Positions 23,335-35,656 of a DNA stretch of 64,000 nucleotides are shown here, piece by piece. How positions within the stretch are numbered: the first letter of the stretch is position 1; the number at the start of each line of letters is the position of its first letter. Source of the DNA: Membranipora membranacea (lineage: Eukaryota > Bryozoa > Gymnolaemata > Cheilostomatida > Membraniporidae). A model generated the notes under the pieces. The model worked only from the letters and a program-made list of their open reading frames with translations, ran no database searches and had not been told where the DNA came from. Position numbers and translations under genes: made by a program. The DNA lies in NCBI GenBank assembly GCA_914767715.1, contig OU612073.1:5146001-5210000 (forward strand). Direction: 5' to 3'.

Positions 23335-25145
23335 CTGAAATAAATCCAAAGAGAATTTCACTTATTTCAATTACTCGCATTGTTAGGTGGGTGTTTATCA
23401 TCAAGCTGTTTATATATTATGATAGGTTTACGAGAAATGCAATTGGCCGGATAGCCTCCCAGGCTAATATTAGAACAATTTGCCCTCAGTCCGGTCGTTC
23501 CCACTGTACTGATGAGCCGGCGATGGCTCAAACCTAAATGCAGGCGAATTGTATGATGCTTGATCCAGGTTAATGTAGCATGGGACCTCTGATTTAGTTA
23601 AAAGTTTTGTACTGATTGGAGGACACTGGTTGGAACATGAGAGCTGTGTCATGAGCAGTTTCTAGTCATGTTGTTGACGTGTTCGCTCCAAAACTGACAG
23701 CAACACCGAGAGAATCACCGAGTTGGTTGATTATCAAATTCTAGTCTTTCTTCAATTAGTATGTGTATCTAATACGTCACCCAGCTTGACTTGATCCAAC
23801 ATGAAAAAATTACAAGTTGACCAAAATTCTTTGAATCTTGAGTACACTGATTATAACAATAATATTATCATTACAACATTTTAAATGTGGCAAGCAGTAG
23901 TATCTCCTATTTGCATGATGACTGATAAAGGTGGCACTGCGCACATAATAAATATTTTTAATATGTTATATAAGAAAGAATACATTTATAGAGAGACAAT
24001 TTTAAGCCGCCTCAGCCTTTTATAGCTATGATAAACTTGTAAGCAATCCACTGGGATGCTTAGTACAGGCAAAGATTATAAATACTAAGATATGACACTC
24101 CTATCAAACTCCGTCATTGGTACAGGTGTAGTCTGAGCCCCCCAGACTTTTGCCCCTTGCCCGACGGCCCCCCGGCTAGTATAGGTGTAGTAGTGCTAGT
24201 ATATTACAACTCAATTAAACTTGCAATTGAAATGATCATTTCTATATTCAACATAATCAGTTTTTATATGCATGGTAATATGTTTTATACCATATATATA
24301 ACTTAATCCGCAAAATACAAGTTTTTTATAGTTATGGAAAATGGCATTGTGTAAACAAGGGTTTAGGTAGCAAGGGCACTATAGCAATAGAAATTGGGTA
24401 TTTGACACGCTTAATCATTGATATAATTGCTTCTCCAATGTCATCAGTTTGCTGTCATGTGTCAGCATTTAGCATGTCTGGATCATTGGAGCATATAGTC
24501 AGCACAAAGCAACCGAATACACACGTCAAGGTCAAACAGCAAAACTCTGACATCAAATTTTTAAAAGAATAATATGTTATGCAAATTATAATTGTGCAGT
24601 CAAATAGAGGGTACTCAGTGAGTTGTTATTTGAGTCAGTTGATAAACACCTCAATAATATGATAATGTGGGCAAAGATTTGGAGGCAATAGAAAAGCAGT
24701 GAACTTTGTAATTGCATATTGTTGAACAATAACAACACTAAGATATTCTTATTTCTGGCCTTCAAGATGTTTGCGTCTTATTGTTAAAAGCATCGAATAA
24801 TTTTCATTTGAAATGTCACAACGATGATTTTCAAAAGCAAATTTGAGTCAGAGACAGTTTTCTGAGATCCATGAGCATAAAGCTCAATGAGTTTTTTTTT
24901 AGCTATTATTACTTATTTTCTATGTGCATTATTTTAGTCAGCATATGCAAGGTTTTCTCTGAATATTAGCAAAGTACTGCAACCTATTTTTCGCAACACC
25001 GTATAGTGTTAGTGATAGAATAAAATCAATCAATCAAAAATAATCCCAACCCAACGGGCCAACACTAGTCTGAGTCCCCAGACTTTTGCCCCCGCCTGAC
25101 ACCCCCCCACTACAGATTGTCGGATAGTACGTATAGTTAACTTAC
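23335..25145. other. Receptor intron, unit 2
   Basis: Counterpart of 10539-12355, nearly identical. Nothing further seen. Confidence 0.5.
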
Positions 25146-26624
25146 TGTAAATAAGGAATAGATTCTCCTATGCTGCTTGTCACCAGACAGAACTGGAAAA
25201 GAAACAGAAAGTTGTAAAAATTCAGTGGCAGCTGCCTGATATGGTTGAAGTTGTAAGTTGATAAAGTTTACTATCTTGGTCTGTAAATGGTCAACCCAGA
25301 CGTTAGAGTTTGAGCCAAGCTAGATTTCTAAATGTTTAACTTGTCACCAAGAATTGATCTTGCCCGAATATAAAGGTCAAGACAAAAAAAGGTTGTAAAC
25401 ATTCACAAGAGAAATTGTGATATTCAAATTAAAGAACGCATTTTCTGGTGAGATATCATCCAGCAGATATTATTGCCAACACCCCAACCATGCACAGCAC
25501 CAACAAAATATAAATTCAATTTTTAATCAGGAGACGATGGAAAATGAATAATCTTTATTGACATTAGTACTGCACTATATTTTACATCAAAGAATTGTTC
25601 CTTCCCTGTTTCATCACAACTACAAACATGCGTGATTGTTTTCTGGTTGAAATATAATATGATTTTGTGGCTATAAGATTTATCGACTTATTAACACAAC
25701 TAGCAATAATAACTAATAAGCATATTTACCAGTAAAAGTTGACGGATCATCTCGTACAGGTTCATTCATCAGATTAAAAACCCTCCAACACTGTAAAAAC
25801 AAAAATAGTAAATAGGTAAGTGTGTCTGTGGCTCTCGAAGACTCCGAGAGGGATAATAAGACGTCTATACTAATGAAATAAAGGCGCATAAAAAGCAGCG
25901 ATGCATCTTTGAGCATGATCTACTACACAATTAAAAATAGATTTTTGTATTGCTGGTCATAGTTTTAGAAAATACATGGTGAAACTTCACACAATTGTTT
26001 CCGAGTTCCAAGAACTAGCACATGCATTAATTGACAGGTGAGCGAGAATAAATCCCATCACCTGACACACAAAGTAAGGTGCTGTATATTCCAACAGAGT
26101 AAGTAAAGAAGATAGAGAAGCACATGACAAGGATTTCAGACACAATTTCAATTTTAATGCCAATACTGCTGCTGTTGCTACTACTAACTACTAAAACTAC
26201 TAGTTTGGTAATGTGTGGTTAATACCCCTCACTAATAAACACTGAGAATCCGTTGGTATAAATTTCAGTATAATTGAAAGTTTCGCTGAGTAGGCTGGTC
26301 AGTACATTATCGGTTTTAACAATCTGTATAAAGGATAACAAGAAAGACACGCCAAGCTCTTATAAATAGATGTAACTTACTCATATACTCCTCCACTTCT
26401 CAGCTGTATATGCTTATAGATGCAATGGCAGATATTTTCAAAGCGGCAATATTGAGCTCAAAACATTTCTAATGAGATGACTTTGGTTGTCAATAAAAGT
26501 ACATATTCACCTCCTGCAAAAACAAATTTGCAAATTCTCTCACCTTTATCTGTAAGCCGGGTCCTTGGTATGATACGACTGATATGTGTGAAGAATGATG
26601 TATGCTCCCAGATCTACTGTCAAT
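25146..26624 (-). other. Candidate 5' exons of the unit 2 receptor, lying in and before unit 3
   Basis: Counterparts of the exon-like stretches: 25146-25192 (47 nt), 25730-25790 (61 nt) and 26544-26624. The last is 81 nt rather than 79, because a TG dinucleotide is added (gatatgtgtgaag against gatatgtgaag). If it is coding, this shifts its frame. Confidence 0.3.
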
Positions 26625-26728
26625 CTGCAACAATTCTAAAAGGCGACTAGGAGTGCAGTGATGTGAGCTTGCAATGAGGAAGTTTCGAAGATCTCAAGCA
26701 TCACGAATATATAATGGAAGGTAATCAT

Positions 26729-27944
26729 TGACACATCGTACACACAGGTAATTACACATTCCATGTGGACAGTTTTTGGAATTGCTTCTCCTGCAACTTG
26801 CTTCAAAAGAAATCCTGTTTACAGGAGCATAACTGCATCACAGAGTAAGGATATACCTTACTCTGTGACTGCATAATACAGCTATGAAATTTTGCAGTAT
26901 AAATTTATCGCATAACTTACTGCAGAACTAGCTATTATATAGTTTTTCTCTTTCGGTAGTCTATAAGTCTTCTATGCCAGTTGGGCTTCTTTTCATTGTA
27001 ATTTTACTTAGACCCGATCTGATTGAAATGTTGATATATTTAACATATTTTTTTTCTCCTAGTTAAGACACATTCGCTGCAATGTCTCAATATTACCGCA
27101 ACCAACTGTCTACAGTTTTATATCATGAGCCATTTTTCAGGACACAACAGCGCTTCCCAAATCTTTTCAACCGACTTCTTGGTCAACCTTGTAGGCAAAT
27201 ATTTAAGCATTTACTTTAGTTGCATCAGTTCAATGTTATCATATTTGCGATATTTTTGGAGAACTCAGCTGCTCCATTGGCTGTGGTACAAATGGGCTAT
27301 CAGCTGGGGAGTGTACTTGCTCCTCTGATCGTCGCTCCGTTCCTGGATAAGAGATTTAGTTGGCTGTACTACACCCTAACGGCCTTCTCCAAAGCCAACA
27401 ACCACAACCACAACAACAACCACAACACCAACCACAACAACAACAACAATCACAACCACAAATATCATGAGATGCTAAAGTCAAGCTCTTTAAACACAAC
27501 TTATAAAAATGTGACGCGGATAGAACCTCACTATCCAGCTAGATTTGCTGAAGCTTTCTGGATTCTGGCAGGATTAGGTATACTTTTATGTATAGCATGT
27601 CTAGCCTTCCATGCGTATGGTGTTATTACATGTACCGTACTGGATAAACTTCTTAAGGTGCCAGCCAGACAAACATTTAGAGTGTCTCTCTCATTACCTA
27701 CTGCTCCCAGGAGCATCCATACTATGCATTAGCTATGCTAGTATTACTGTTTCTACTATTTGGGTGTACATTGAGTGTGGGTCGGGTATATGCTAAAGTT
27801 ATCTTCTCCTATGCAAGAGATGGTCCTGGAGTTTCCGTCCACAAAGCCAGCATGATAAATTCTGCCTTCTTCATAGCAGCTACTGCCGGGGGACCGATAT
27901 TAATCCCACCTCTGATGCTGCTCCACGTCAAGTATATTCTACAG
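26729..27944 (+). pseudogene. Orphan MFSD4-like transporter exons 4 (tail) and 5, unit 3 (frameshifted)
   Basis: The fullest plus-strand copy. About 26729-26748 matches the last 20 nt of exon 4 of gene E, with the donor ACACAG|GTAATTACACATTCC also matching gene E intron 4. Exon 5 runs from about 27229 (acceptor CATCAG) to 27944 (CAG|GTAAGC) and includes the 5' part missing in units 1 and 2 (ENSAAPLAVVQMGYQLGSV). It keeps the LLFLLFGCTLSVGRVYAK segment deleted in units 1 and 2. One base is missing near 27700 (SLPTAPRS in place of SLPNCSQEH), so the frame breaks. Exons 1-3 and 6 are absent. The closest relative in the window is gene E. Confidence 0.85.
26831..26874. mobile_element. Minimal CACAGAG-family palindrome with near-8-bp target duplication
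   Basis: CACAGAGTAAGG and its complement separated by only a few bases (element 26839-26866), flanked by AACTGCAT and GACTGCAT. The same termini bound a 405-bp element at 56212-56616, so this looks like a copy that lost its whole interior. Confidence 0.7.
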
Positions 27945-29752
27945 GTAAGCTTTAGCTATGTACAATTACTAGTTACAATTAAAAATGTTGGACATTGTCA
28001 GAAACTTGGATAAAATTCACCAGCACAATCATATATCATTGAACATGATATTGTGTGCAAATGATGAAAGAGTTTGGGAGGAATGTCCCAAGCTCCCTGA
28101 AGTGACATAGCACAGATACTTAGAATTGTGTTCCCACGTGATGTTGGGCAGTTAACTCAGCAGCGCTTTCAAATAGTATCAGCTCAACGTAGATTTCTCT
28201 AGGTCGTGAATTTTGGGTCAGCAATAGAACTTATCAGTTATGCATTTATGTTAAAACAAAATACAGTACAGTATAAACAAAAAAGAGGATCCATCCATAA
28301 ATAAGAACCTCGTCCGTTTCAACTAGATGTTTACATCCGGGTTTAATGAGACTAACACCACTGGCAGCGCAACAACTCCTGGTGCTATTGTACTCCCAAA
28401 GACTGATAGAGAACGACGTAGTCACAAGTTGTTATACACCATTCATTCTATGAAATCTTCGCTCACTGTGTATATTATATACACTAATATTCACGCATAA
28501 AACATAGTAATACAAATATTGCTGTTTTATTGGTCGATAGGGAACTCTTATTGACAAGGCCATTTCATTATGAAGGGGACTTCCCATTGGCTAAGAAAAC
28601 CTCTGATACAAATTGTGACATTGCCCTCCCATAGCAATGATGATCTCTCATAACAATTGTTATACTTCATCGCAAACTGGACCACCCATGGTGGTTGTGA
28701 CATTTTATAGCAAGGAAGACCTCCCATGGTGATTGTGACTTTTCACAGGGAAAGGAGGTGCCAATAATTGTGACATTCTGTATTGATATAGTTTTTACAT
28801 TGATAGGAATATATGTATCAGTGGTAAAATACTTAGCGTGGCTATTTGTTGTGATATGCCATCAGTAAAAAGCTTTGTGTCAGGATCTAAATTAAACTAC
28901 GAATATGGCAGTTTTTATGTTATGTATTGATTGACGTCCCTTTAACAACCTTCAAAATCTCAGGCAAGCTGTTTGACAAAAGTTTATAAGGTGCACCTAT
29001 TATAGATTCTGAACTTGTGGACCAATCAAAGATTTTTCATTTTGTGACATTGCCACAAAAAGCACTTACAAGAAATCCTATGGAAAAATTGTTGGTTACT
29101 CCCAATTAAAGCTTGTTTAAAAGAAAGATCTGACCATATAATCTGACCGAAAAATCTGAACTGCAAATGGGAGTCCCAAACTCCCCGGATAGTCTTAGGA
29201 TTGTCATTATGATGCTTGTGCAATGCCTAGTAAAGCTTGCATCAAGCTGCCCACAGTTTCCTGCGTGGCTTGATTTATTTAAGGGTATCTCCCTAGTTAA
29301 ATCAAACAGTATGGTATTAAGTTAAAATTTGGCATTATTGTTTTGCGTTAATTTATTAATAAAAATAAGACTAGAAATTGCTAAAAATATGTGATCAAAT
29401 GGCTGAAGATGAAAATGGAAATGAAAAACTAGGAATGTGTGGCACTTGCAAAACAGGGCACATTAAACATTATATTATACTTGTCTCCTCTTACAAAAGG
29501 AGAAGACAATGTACCAATGATTTTTGCTCAAAAGTAAACTGTGGCAATGTAAAGCTTGTATTTGTACACTGTTACGTAATATACCTCCATATAGCCTTTG
29601 TTAGGATAGAATGCAACACGAACAGTCAAAACCAAAACGCAATAAAAATAGTGGTCATTAAATGTAATTCAGTATTTATAAACTAATGCAACGTACACAT
29701 AGTATAGCAACTAAATCAAAATTTCTGGCAACATGAACAGCCTATAGAGTTA
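27945..29752. other. Spacer, unit 3
   Basis: Counterpart of 3100-4898. Holds the decayed unknown ORF at about 28800-29107. No further gene is recognised; short frames such as 29378-29686 are remnants shared by all units. Confidence 0.5.
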
Positions 29753-32700
29753 TTATTTAAACTTTTTGTCTGCAAACCGATCGCCGATAAGCCTGCCTAC
29801 TATTTGCATGCAACAGACAACGCAAAACAAGAATATAGATACTCCCATCAAGTATGACCATATGGAGAAGGGGCCAACTTTCTGGTAACTCCACGCCACT
29901 AGACACATAATTGTGATGTCACCGACCCCAGCGCCAAAATGTGGCGCTATCTGTGCTATAGAGGTAAGCTCTATGTAGTGGTGCACCAAGCAGGCTCCTG
30001 CAGAAATAGTGGGTCCGACGTGTAATCCTACACAGATATAGAGAATCCAGAACCAGGTTGTGTTTTCGTATAGAAAGTACAGTGCAATGGATACTATCAA
30101 CAGTGTTGTTGCCTGAAACTGAAATATAAATAAACAAACGTTATATTTAGCGATTACAATTCCAAACGGAATTTGGATGTCTACTCTTGCATAATTTTGC
30201 GCTAAGGTCTTCAATCATTTTTTGAACTTGAAACTACAAGGTGAAAAACTCTTATACCAAGGTTCATAAACTGCAACAATACCTAGTTGGATCAAGGAAC
30301 TCGGCAACTCTCTGTTTGTATTGGGTTTGAAGAGATTTTTGTTCTATTTGACATCTCAAACAGACTTGCACGATCAATGGTACTCAGATTCCAATACCGA
30401 TACCTCCAAATCCGAAACTTCCTGTTTCAATGAAGAATGTGGAGTCCTTTCCCGATAACAAATCAAACAAACAGACTTGCATGATCCTTGATACTCAGAT
30501 TGAAATTGATGCCTCTCAGTTATAAATATTTATTAACAAGCTTGTCGAGACAGGCTATGTTTCCCTATGATAGTAATTTTATATATATAGCTCACCTGTA
30601 GAACATATTTGACATGAACCTGCAGCACCAGAGGGAGAATAAATATGAGTGATCCAGCAGTCGATGCAATAAAGAAGGCAGAGTTGATTATGCTGGCTTT
30701 GTGGACTGTAAATCCTAGCTCATCTCTTGCGTATGAGAAGACAACTTTAGCATATACTCGACCGATACCCAGCAAACATCCAAGTTGTAGGAAATATAGT
30801 AGCAGCATAATAAGCGCGTAGTACGGATGCTCCTGAGAGCAATTGCGTAGTGACAATGACTCTCTGAATGTCTGTTTCTTAGTGTTACCATGAGGTTTAC
30901 GTATTTTAGTACCAGTCATAGCCCCATGAACTTGAAAGGCTATACAGGCCACACATAAGAGTATACCAAAAACCGCGATAATCCAGAATGCTTCCACAAA
31001 TCTAGCTGGATAAAATGGTTCCATTGCTGTTAGATCTTCGTAGGTGATGCTAGACGAGTTGGAGTCCATCTTCTCATGATATAGTGTATTATTGTTGTGT
31101 ACATCTGCTATTGCTGTGAGGCTGTAGTACAACCCGCTAAATCTCTTATCCAGGAACGGGGCAACAATCAGAGGAGCAAACACACTCCCTAACTGATAAC
31201 CCATCTCTACACCAGTCAATGGAGCAGCCGATCTCTCCAAAAATGTCAGAAATAGTATCCGTTTTCCAGCTGAAATATCAAGTGGAATAGTTTGAGTGCA
31301 ATCCAAGGTTTTATTAACGCAAATGTCAAACAATTCTATTTATCATTTGCAAAAATTGCATATGCTCCCTGGCTATGAATTTACTACCCCTTATGAGAGA
31401 GGAGGGGGTTAGGCCTTCTGGTCTGCGGGATCGGCTGGCGGGGGCATTGTGGGAGGGTGATGGGTGGGTGTCATCGGTGGTGTGGGTTCCCCTAGTTATC
31501 TGGGCAAACTGGGTCTCAGTTTTCTTCTATCGAATGGTCGCCACTCTAGACTTGACTCTCACGCATGGACTGACAGACCACACCGCTATGTTTTTTATCA
31601 TTTTTGAAAATTTTTATCAATAAGCATCTAGTTATTGCAGAAACCTAATACAAAAAAAACTCTGTGGTTAATGTTACTTCAAGTGCACATTTATTACCTG
31701 CTGGATGGCTACTGGTGATACACCATTGGCAAATTAAAGGAGTATAAGTCTTAACAATCTCTCTTACTGTTCAGATACAAATATTTACCTGTTTGTATCA
31801 TAGTCTCAGTCACTCCCTGTATAAGTAGAACCACATACATCCATACAAGATTTCTGAGATACGCCGCCATCACTCCTGATGTGGTCATGACAAAAGTTAG
31901 CGCTGCCATCAGCAAGTCAACATGTCCAAACCAGCGATCCACTGTCACACCACCTGTAAATAAAAGCGCTAATAATTAAGAATAATTTTACTTGTTACAT
32001 ATTTTGCAAAAGGTTAAATGTCATTTGGCGGATCATATCCGGTTTCCCCAAAACAAAAAAGGTAGCTGCGTGACGCGGCTAGGGTGCGGTTCTTTCAGCG
32101 CACAATTTTCAAATCCCAGCTGCGCCCTCAAACAACTGCTGTGCATCAGGTGAATTGTTCTCAGTCAACTCTACGTAGACCTAAAAATGATTCATTCATT
32201 TGAGATTGTCCGCTCTTTCTCATTGCGGTTGTGGGTTCAGTTTGTTTTTCACATACCCATAAAACATGAATTAGAGCACTATCAACAAGTACTTCCAAAT
32301 TATTTCAAAAACTTTTTTTCGTTGTTTTTGCGTGCATACTTCATCGTTTTTTTATATATGATAGGTGGTGGCAATTATTTCCAATGATTACTGCAAATCA
32401 TTTCTTGTTGCCTGGCTCTTCACTTTGAAACCCTTAAGTTTTAGTAAGAGACTCACCTAACACACCACCGAAAAAGTGCCCAGCTCCCCTCATAGAAACA
32501 GCCTTGAGCATACTCTCATAGTCTGTATCCGCCTGAATAATCAGCTCAGGTATGACAGGTCCAAATATCTCAAAGTTAGCTCCCTAAAAGTAAATGTATA
32601 ACTTTTGAAGTACAGCCAAGCGATCTGCGATGGTCACTTGAGCAGTAAGTCAGCTCTGGTATTATTGAAGATGGGAAATTCACCCCATACCTTTTTGGTT

Positions 32701-34572
32701 AGCTTGGTTACACTTATGAGTTAAAAATGCTCAACCTTGATATACGTTGGTGAGAAATAACTTGCTAAGTTTGTTTCAATTTCTTCTCTTTCTTCTTTCG
32801 ATCTGAAATTAAGTTTAATGATTGACGTAATTTGAGTTTTAACATCACTGCTAGCAGATAAATAGATTTTACTTTTACTGACTATGAGAACGTTGATGAG
32901 ACACAGGAGAGCCAGCCGGGTCAGTTTGTACCAGAGAGGAAAAGGTTTAGCCTCCTCTTCATCATTCTCATCAAACTTCTGCAACAAGCTGGAAAAAGAA
33001 TGATTTTAAATTTTCAGTTGGTGAGAATATGCTTTATGCAGCATAAGCAAAATCCATTTGGATGGAGTGAACACTGAACAGCAGTTACTGCTGCCTACAA
33101 ATAATGCTACACAAAACAACTCATGAGTCAAAATCTGTCCGGGAATGTGAAGAATACAAGTTATGACAATTTTTTTCAATTATTGGTTATTATTTGCATG
33201 TTCAAAAGTAAAAGAACTGCATGTGTCACAGAAACCTAAAAATGCAATACAACAGGTTGTCTTTAGATTAGCTATTTTAGAGCTACCTTCTGTATGTGAT
33301 TTTATATTTACTCTTGGCGAACGACACTTTAACAAAATAGCCTCTGATCCACAGCATCCACTTTTTAGTAGAGTACACTTTAATACATGCAGTAGAATAT
33401 CCTCTTGTCGAAACACTATTTTTAGGCCAAATGTTTTTTCCCATTTTTTATGTCTTATCTGAACAAGTGATAATTTTGCCTAGTAGACTTTTTTACACTT
33501 TACACTGTTAACATTCGTTTTTATCATACAATGATACTGAATGTGAAATAAACTGAAACTGAAACTGAAACTTTTCTGATATTGTGGGATTGCAACTTCC
33601 AAAACAACCAAAACTGACAGTTCAAAGATTTTGCTAGAACTCGAGCCCTGCTGGTGTGATACTGGTGATCAGTGGTCTGATCTTTCACAGCACAGCATGA
33701 TAGGTCATAAATAACAGTATACATTAAAACAATGTCCTTACACATTGTAATGACTTCTGTTCTATCCTAGGAGAATTAGTATGAGAGAGGGTTTAGTTTC
33801 GCAAGTAAGCACTATTTTTGCCTATATGCAAAGTAATGAGGTTAAGAAAATGTTAGCTATTTATAAATTTCACTAAAAGAATTATGGTATAGCTAGATAT
33901 GATATGGCAAACTTTTCATCCCGCGAGAACTTTGCTATACTCTGGTTGTTATTAATCCGAGACAGCTTATGGCATTTTATTTTTCAGGGTCATCCCTTAT
34001 AATCTAAATCAAGTCTTTGCTGTGATTCTGTTACCATTTTTGCCAATCTAGAAGGAATTTTTATATGTTGAAAAGTAAGATAATTGAGTTGAAGATATCC
34101 CCAACTTAGGGCAGGTCACATCAAAACTTTTGATCTTGATTAAAATAATTTTCTTTCCAATTGCAATTTACAGATTTTGGTAAGTCATATTTCATCTTCC
34201 TGAGTAAAAATATTGATTGTCGGATGTGTGTATGAAATCAGCGAGACTTATTATGATAGTTATGAAATCAAGATCAAGGAGTTTTTTTACAGCAGGTTTT
34301 GAGTACAATGAATGCAACTAATTGAAAATTTCACTTGGTATTTTCAATTTCAGAAGCTAAGTCTTTAATCCAATTTGAAATTTGAAATATAGTTAATTGC
34401 GTTTAATTACTAGCATGATGTGCATCCCTTTCAATACAAACTTCTCGCTGTAGCAAGCTGCAATTAGCTTGCAGCGAGTGAGTTGTATGAAAACAAATTA
34501 TGCCACTGATGAAATATTACAGATATTTTGATTCACTCACTTTTTCGTTTCGCTGTCCTCAGCTGTCACCAT
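29753..34572 (-). CDS. MFSD4-like (sodium-dependent glucose transporter 1 type) MFS transporter, gene C
   Basis: Intact six-exon gene: 34541-34572 (32 nt, starts ATG, MVTAEDSETK), 32883-32988, 32457-32583, 31789-31953, 30596-31269 and 29753-30112 (stop TAA); 1464 nt, 487 aa, all phases consistent and all splice sites GT/AG. Exon 2 carries the acidic cytoplasmic N-terminus and TM1. Exon 3 encodes GANFEIFGPVIPELI, typical of this family. Exons 3/4 encode the loop 2-3 MFS signature GHFFGGVLGG-VTVDRW. Exon 5 holds a large glycosylated loop (NNNT, NSSS) and the mid helices, and exon 6 the last helices with a Lys-rich C-terminus. About 12 TM helices are expected at the plasma membrane. A sugar or related solute is the likely substrate by family, not proven. 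The exon 2 donor is GTCAGT, weaker than GTAAGT in gene D. Confidence 0.9.
30113..30595 (-). other. Intron 5 of gene C with tandem acceptor
   Basis: The intron ends TTTCAGTTTCAG, so two in-frame acceptors lie six bases apart before the codons for ATTLL. Use of the first would add Phe-Gln. Genes A, B and D have the same arrangement and gene E has TTAGTTGCAG. Confidence 0.6.
32040..32200 (+). repeat. Possible tRNA-like repeat in intron 3 of gene C
   Basis: GGTAGCTGCGTG, then TTTCAAATCCCAGCTGCGCC, resembles a decayed tRNA head and box B. The same block lies in gene D intron 3 at about 43515-43690, so it predates that duplication. Assignment as a SINE is tentative. Confidence 0.35.
34442..34484. 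repeat. Short inverted repeat in gene C intron 1
   Basis: Arms CTCGCTGTAGCAAGCT and AGCTTGCAGCGAG around a short loop, about 60 nt on the intron side of exon 1. The gene D counterpart (about 46043-46080) is mismatched, so the stem is better preserved here. Confidence 0.6.
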
Positions 34573-34740
34573 TTTTAGTTCTGCTCTTATTCCTAAGAAG
34601 TCGCACTGGTTCAGCAAAAGTACCTCCAATTGGTTAGAATGAATATAAGGTATTGATAAGGTATTAATATTGTTAGTATTGTAAATATTTGTTATGATGC
34701 AAAATGAGGGTCTTGCTCTAGCACAGTCACACGGTCTCAT

Positions 34741-35656
34741 GCAGGCATGTAGTCAGGGAGTGATTGCCTCCCCTAGAATGCTAATAATAATAATAATGAA
34801 TAATCAATGTCAGTATCAGTTTATTTGGGTCCTCAATTTGCTATTTAAATACGCTTAAATGCTTTGGAACGCTGGGGTTTTGCCTCGAGCCCTACAGGGG
34901 GAAGTTTACAGCGCATCACCTGTTGTTACTTCACGCTCTCGATGATTACTGCCCTCCCCTACCATTTTTTGTAAACTACGACCCTGTGACCGTGATTAGG
35001 CTAAAATAAAAATAAAACGGGTATTTCCAAATATTTTGCTGCATTGTGTTATATCTGAATATTGACATTTTAATTATTGTTTCATTACCAGAGGGATGTC
35101 CGGACCCTTAGGATTGATTAATAAGTAGATTGTATTAGTTAAAAATAATAAGCAATTAATTTCCCTAGTATGTTAATAATGTTTCCTTTTAATGTTGTGC
35201 ATCACTAATGAGATGTATAGAATTTCAAAAGAATTTCGTGCAATCTCATCCTGAGAGAAATGTTCAAACTTCAAATAACGATATATTTTTGATAGTATTA
35301 TGATAGCATTTACTTTTAACAATATACCATTTAATTTACATTCAATAATCAATTATAAATCATTCAAACGTATTTCTTTGATCATCTTTTTGATCATCTT
35401 GATTGAAATTTTAAATTGAAATTGAAATAATATTTTTAAAAAACAATCAAGATTATTGGTAACTTGACTGATGAGCTTAATTAAACCTAAGAAGGACAAT
35501 CAGTAATGTAGCCCATCTAACCAAACAATACCAATTGATCACAAAAAAATAAAGAGCTAGTGGTATTAACATTGCAATACAGGTCGACATAAATGATCGG
35601 TATGTAGTCTGAAATAGTCTTTTGAAACATTTCAACAAGATTTCAGAAGCAGAAAA
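34741..35656. other. Upstream flank of gene C
   Basis: Partly shared with gene D upstream (46374-46640). AT-rich, with no gene recognised. The promoter of gene C must lie here or just before it, but no specific element is convincing. Confidence 0.4.

Larger units (their letters stand above)
12721..25509. repeat. Tandem segmental duplication, unit 2 (about 12.8 kb)
   Basis: Second copy of the unit, in the same order and orientation as unit 1, with offset 12718 at its start. It carries its own lesions: both splice sites of transporter exon 5 are destroyed, whereas the exon 6 deletion found in unit 1 is absent. The third copy begins at 25510. Confidence 0.95.
25510..31900. repeat. Tandem segmental duplication, unit 3 (partial, more diverged)
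   Basis: Third copy of the left part of the unit. It lacks the stretch equivalent to about 612-804 of unit 1. Between about 26720 and 27341 it has different sequence from units 1 and 2 (their 1395-2526 counterpart). Similarity to units 1 and 2 continues through transporter exons 6, 5 and most of 4, and stops inside exon 4 at about 31900. There units 1 and 2 switch to the SINE, while unit 3 continues into the intact gene C. Confidence 0.9.

Noticed and set aside
34537-34740. Longer N-terminus for gene C (67-codon frame starting MRPCDCARARPS)
   Set aside because: Gene D has the same frame, but the codons before MVTAEDSE differ strongly between C and D and contain repeat-like sequence. The downstream Met gives the 32-nt first exon that matches gene E.
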